Part shown: positions 63,417 to 64,000 of the stretch, piece after piece
Layout: every line of letters begins with the position of its first letter
Position numbering within the stretch: the stretch's first letter is position 1
DNA from: Methanocella_A sp963792125
Lineage (GTDB): Archaea; Halobacteriota; Methanocellia; Methanocellales; Methanocellaceae
Direction: 5' to 3'
Length of the DNA: 64,000 nucleotides
NCBI GenBank assembly: GCA_963792125.1
Contig: CAWBVA010000013.1
Coordinates: 411,092 to 475,091, forward strand
Made by a program: the position numbers and the translations under genes
The notes under the pieces: generated by a model
Seen by the model: only the letters and a program-made list of their open reading frames with translations
Database searches by the model: none
Told to the model about the DNA's origin: nothing

Positions 63417-64000
63417 ATGCTAATTATGCCTTTATTTCCTGCAAGCTTTGAAGCAACTCTATTCTCGTCAGTAGCTTTGCTCTGGATTTTGTCTGAGGCT
63501 ATAGGCGGCGGTATCCTCCCAATGCTACGACGTAGTGGTGGGGATATAAAGAAAAAAGATAATGGTTCAGCCTTATTAATACGTGTGCTGATGTACGTTT
63601 CAGTTTTAATTGCAATCATGCTCGCTGTAAAAAACATAGCCATGCTGCCAGACTGGTTCTTCTATCCCGGCATCTTTCTAATGGTTATTGGCATTCTTGT
63701 GCGGCAATGGGCTATTTTTGTTCTCGGACGTTTCTTCACTTTGACAGTAAGTGTGCAAAAGAACCAGAAGGTAGTGGATTACGGCCCATATCGATTCATT
63801 CGCCATCCATCATATTTGGGACTGTTCATTATCATTATTGGAATAGGATTAGCGCTAGGTTCATGGGGCGGAATCCTCGTATTATTAGTAATGAATGGCT
63901 TAGCTTTCGGATACCGTATACATATCGAGGAAAAGTTCCTGGTATCAGAACTCGGCGACAATTATACCCAGTACATGAAGAGGACGAAGAGACTGATACC
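63417..64000 (+). CDS. Isoprenylcysteine-methyltransferase-like protein, cut by the right edge
   Basis: Starts at ATG 63417 or 63426; open to the end of the window with about 194 residues visible. Several helices are followed by DYGPYRFIRHPSYLGLFI (the Icmt/PEMT motif GPY...RHPxYxG) and HIEEKFLVSELGDNYTQYMK at the end. This is the complete classical motif, unlike the paralogue at 45974. S-adenosylmethionine-dependent membrane methyltransferase. Lower GC than the rest, so it may be acquired. Confidence 0.8.
   Translation, partial: MLIMPLFPASFEATLFSSVALLWILSEAIGGGILPMLRRSGGDIKKKDNGSALLIRVLMYVSVLIAIMLAVKNIAMLPDWFFYPGIFLMVIGILVRQWAIFVLGRFFTLTVSVQKNQKVVDYGPYRFIRHPSYLGLFIIIIGIGLALGSWGGILVLLVMNGLAFGYRIHIEEKFLVSELGDNYTQYMKRTKRLI

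Noticed and set aside
1..64000. CRISPR array, tRNA or rRNA genes
   Set aside because: I saw no regularly spaced identical repeats with unique spacers and no recognisable tRNA or rRNA segment; a covariance-model search would be needed to exclude small RNAs.

Overview
The window looks like chromosomal DNA of a hydrogen- and iron-sulfur-rich euryarchaeal methanogen, most likely of the Methanocellales/Methanosarcinales type. The evidence is a complete six-gene Ech energy-converting [NiFe] hydrogenase operon, archaeal TATA boxes about 25-30 bases ahead of many start codons, an archaeal asparaginyl-tRNA synthetase, tungsten-type aldehyde ferredoxin oxidoreductase, iron-sulfur flavoproteins, DUF116/DUF362/DUF2073 proteins and a PGF-CTERM surface protein. 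The species name is inference; no rRNA or methanogenesis (mcr) gene is present to fix it.

Layout. 1-2.2 kb: end of an unknown gene, then a minus-strand archaeal trio (Era-like GTPase, DUF2073, zinc ribbon). 2.4-6.4 kb: five consecutive genes made almost only of CBS domains (18 in all). 6.7-10.5 kb: MscS channel and two paralogous exported proteins flanking a small helical protein. 10.8-16.6 kb: AsnRS, a histidine-kinase remnant, a GT4 glycosyltransferase, a GH15 glucoamylase-like enzyme and a HAD phosphatase. 16.8-22 kb: echABCDEF. 22.4-26 kb: DUF883-like protein, response regulator, FMN-binding protein and MBL-fold hydrolase, separated by long inverted-repeat elements. 26-30.8 kb: PadR regulator, HAAS/RDD membrane protein, two ABC-2 permeases (one fused to a PrsW-like domain) and a divergent ABC ATPase. 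30.9-38.9 kb: a 49-residue zinc-ribbon protein missed by length cut-offs, a six-PAS histidine kinase, an AlkD-like protein, an AOR/MoaD-like pair, a HIT protein and a membrane protein.

39-51.5 kb is the most distinctive part: three minus-strand operons, each with its own TetR regulator and drawn from shared paralogous parts (flavodoxins, iron-sulfur flavoproteins, DUF4870 membrane proteins), plus unusual members (radical SAM, DUF116, an E2-type acyltransferase without a lipoyl domain, an isoprenylcysteine-methyltransferase-like protein, YjbQ, DUF6572). Each operon starts at a TATA box flanked by two inverted-repeat operators 51-52 bp apart, and the operator sequence differs between the three. 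A divergent flavodoxin/ferredoxin pair follows. 51.6-64 kb: DUF362 protein, KGG-repeat protein, MazG-like protein, a solitary DNA methyltransferase, a PGF-CTERM beta-propeller surface protein, an AT-rich MNT/HEPN pair, an EndoIII-like glycosylase, a Vps62-like gene fragment next to a hairpin element, a transglutaminase-like lipoprotein, an acyltransferase-3 protein and a truncated methyltransferase at the right edge.

About 28 single- or double-base frame breaks interrupt otherwise well conserved reading frames (CBS-B, mscS, echC, DUF883, RDD, permeases, AlkD, AOR, TetR1, FeS flavoprotein, KGG, methyltransferase and others). Most are one extra base. The even spread over housekeeping-like genes suggests sequence or assembly errors more than true pseudogenes, so I give these genes as full spans and note each break.
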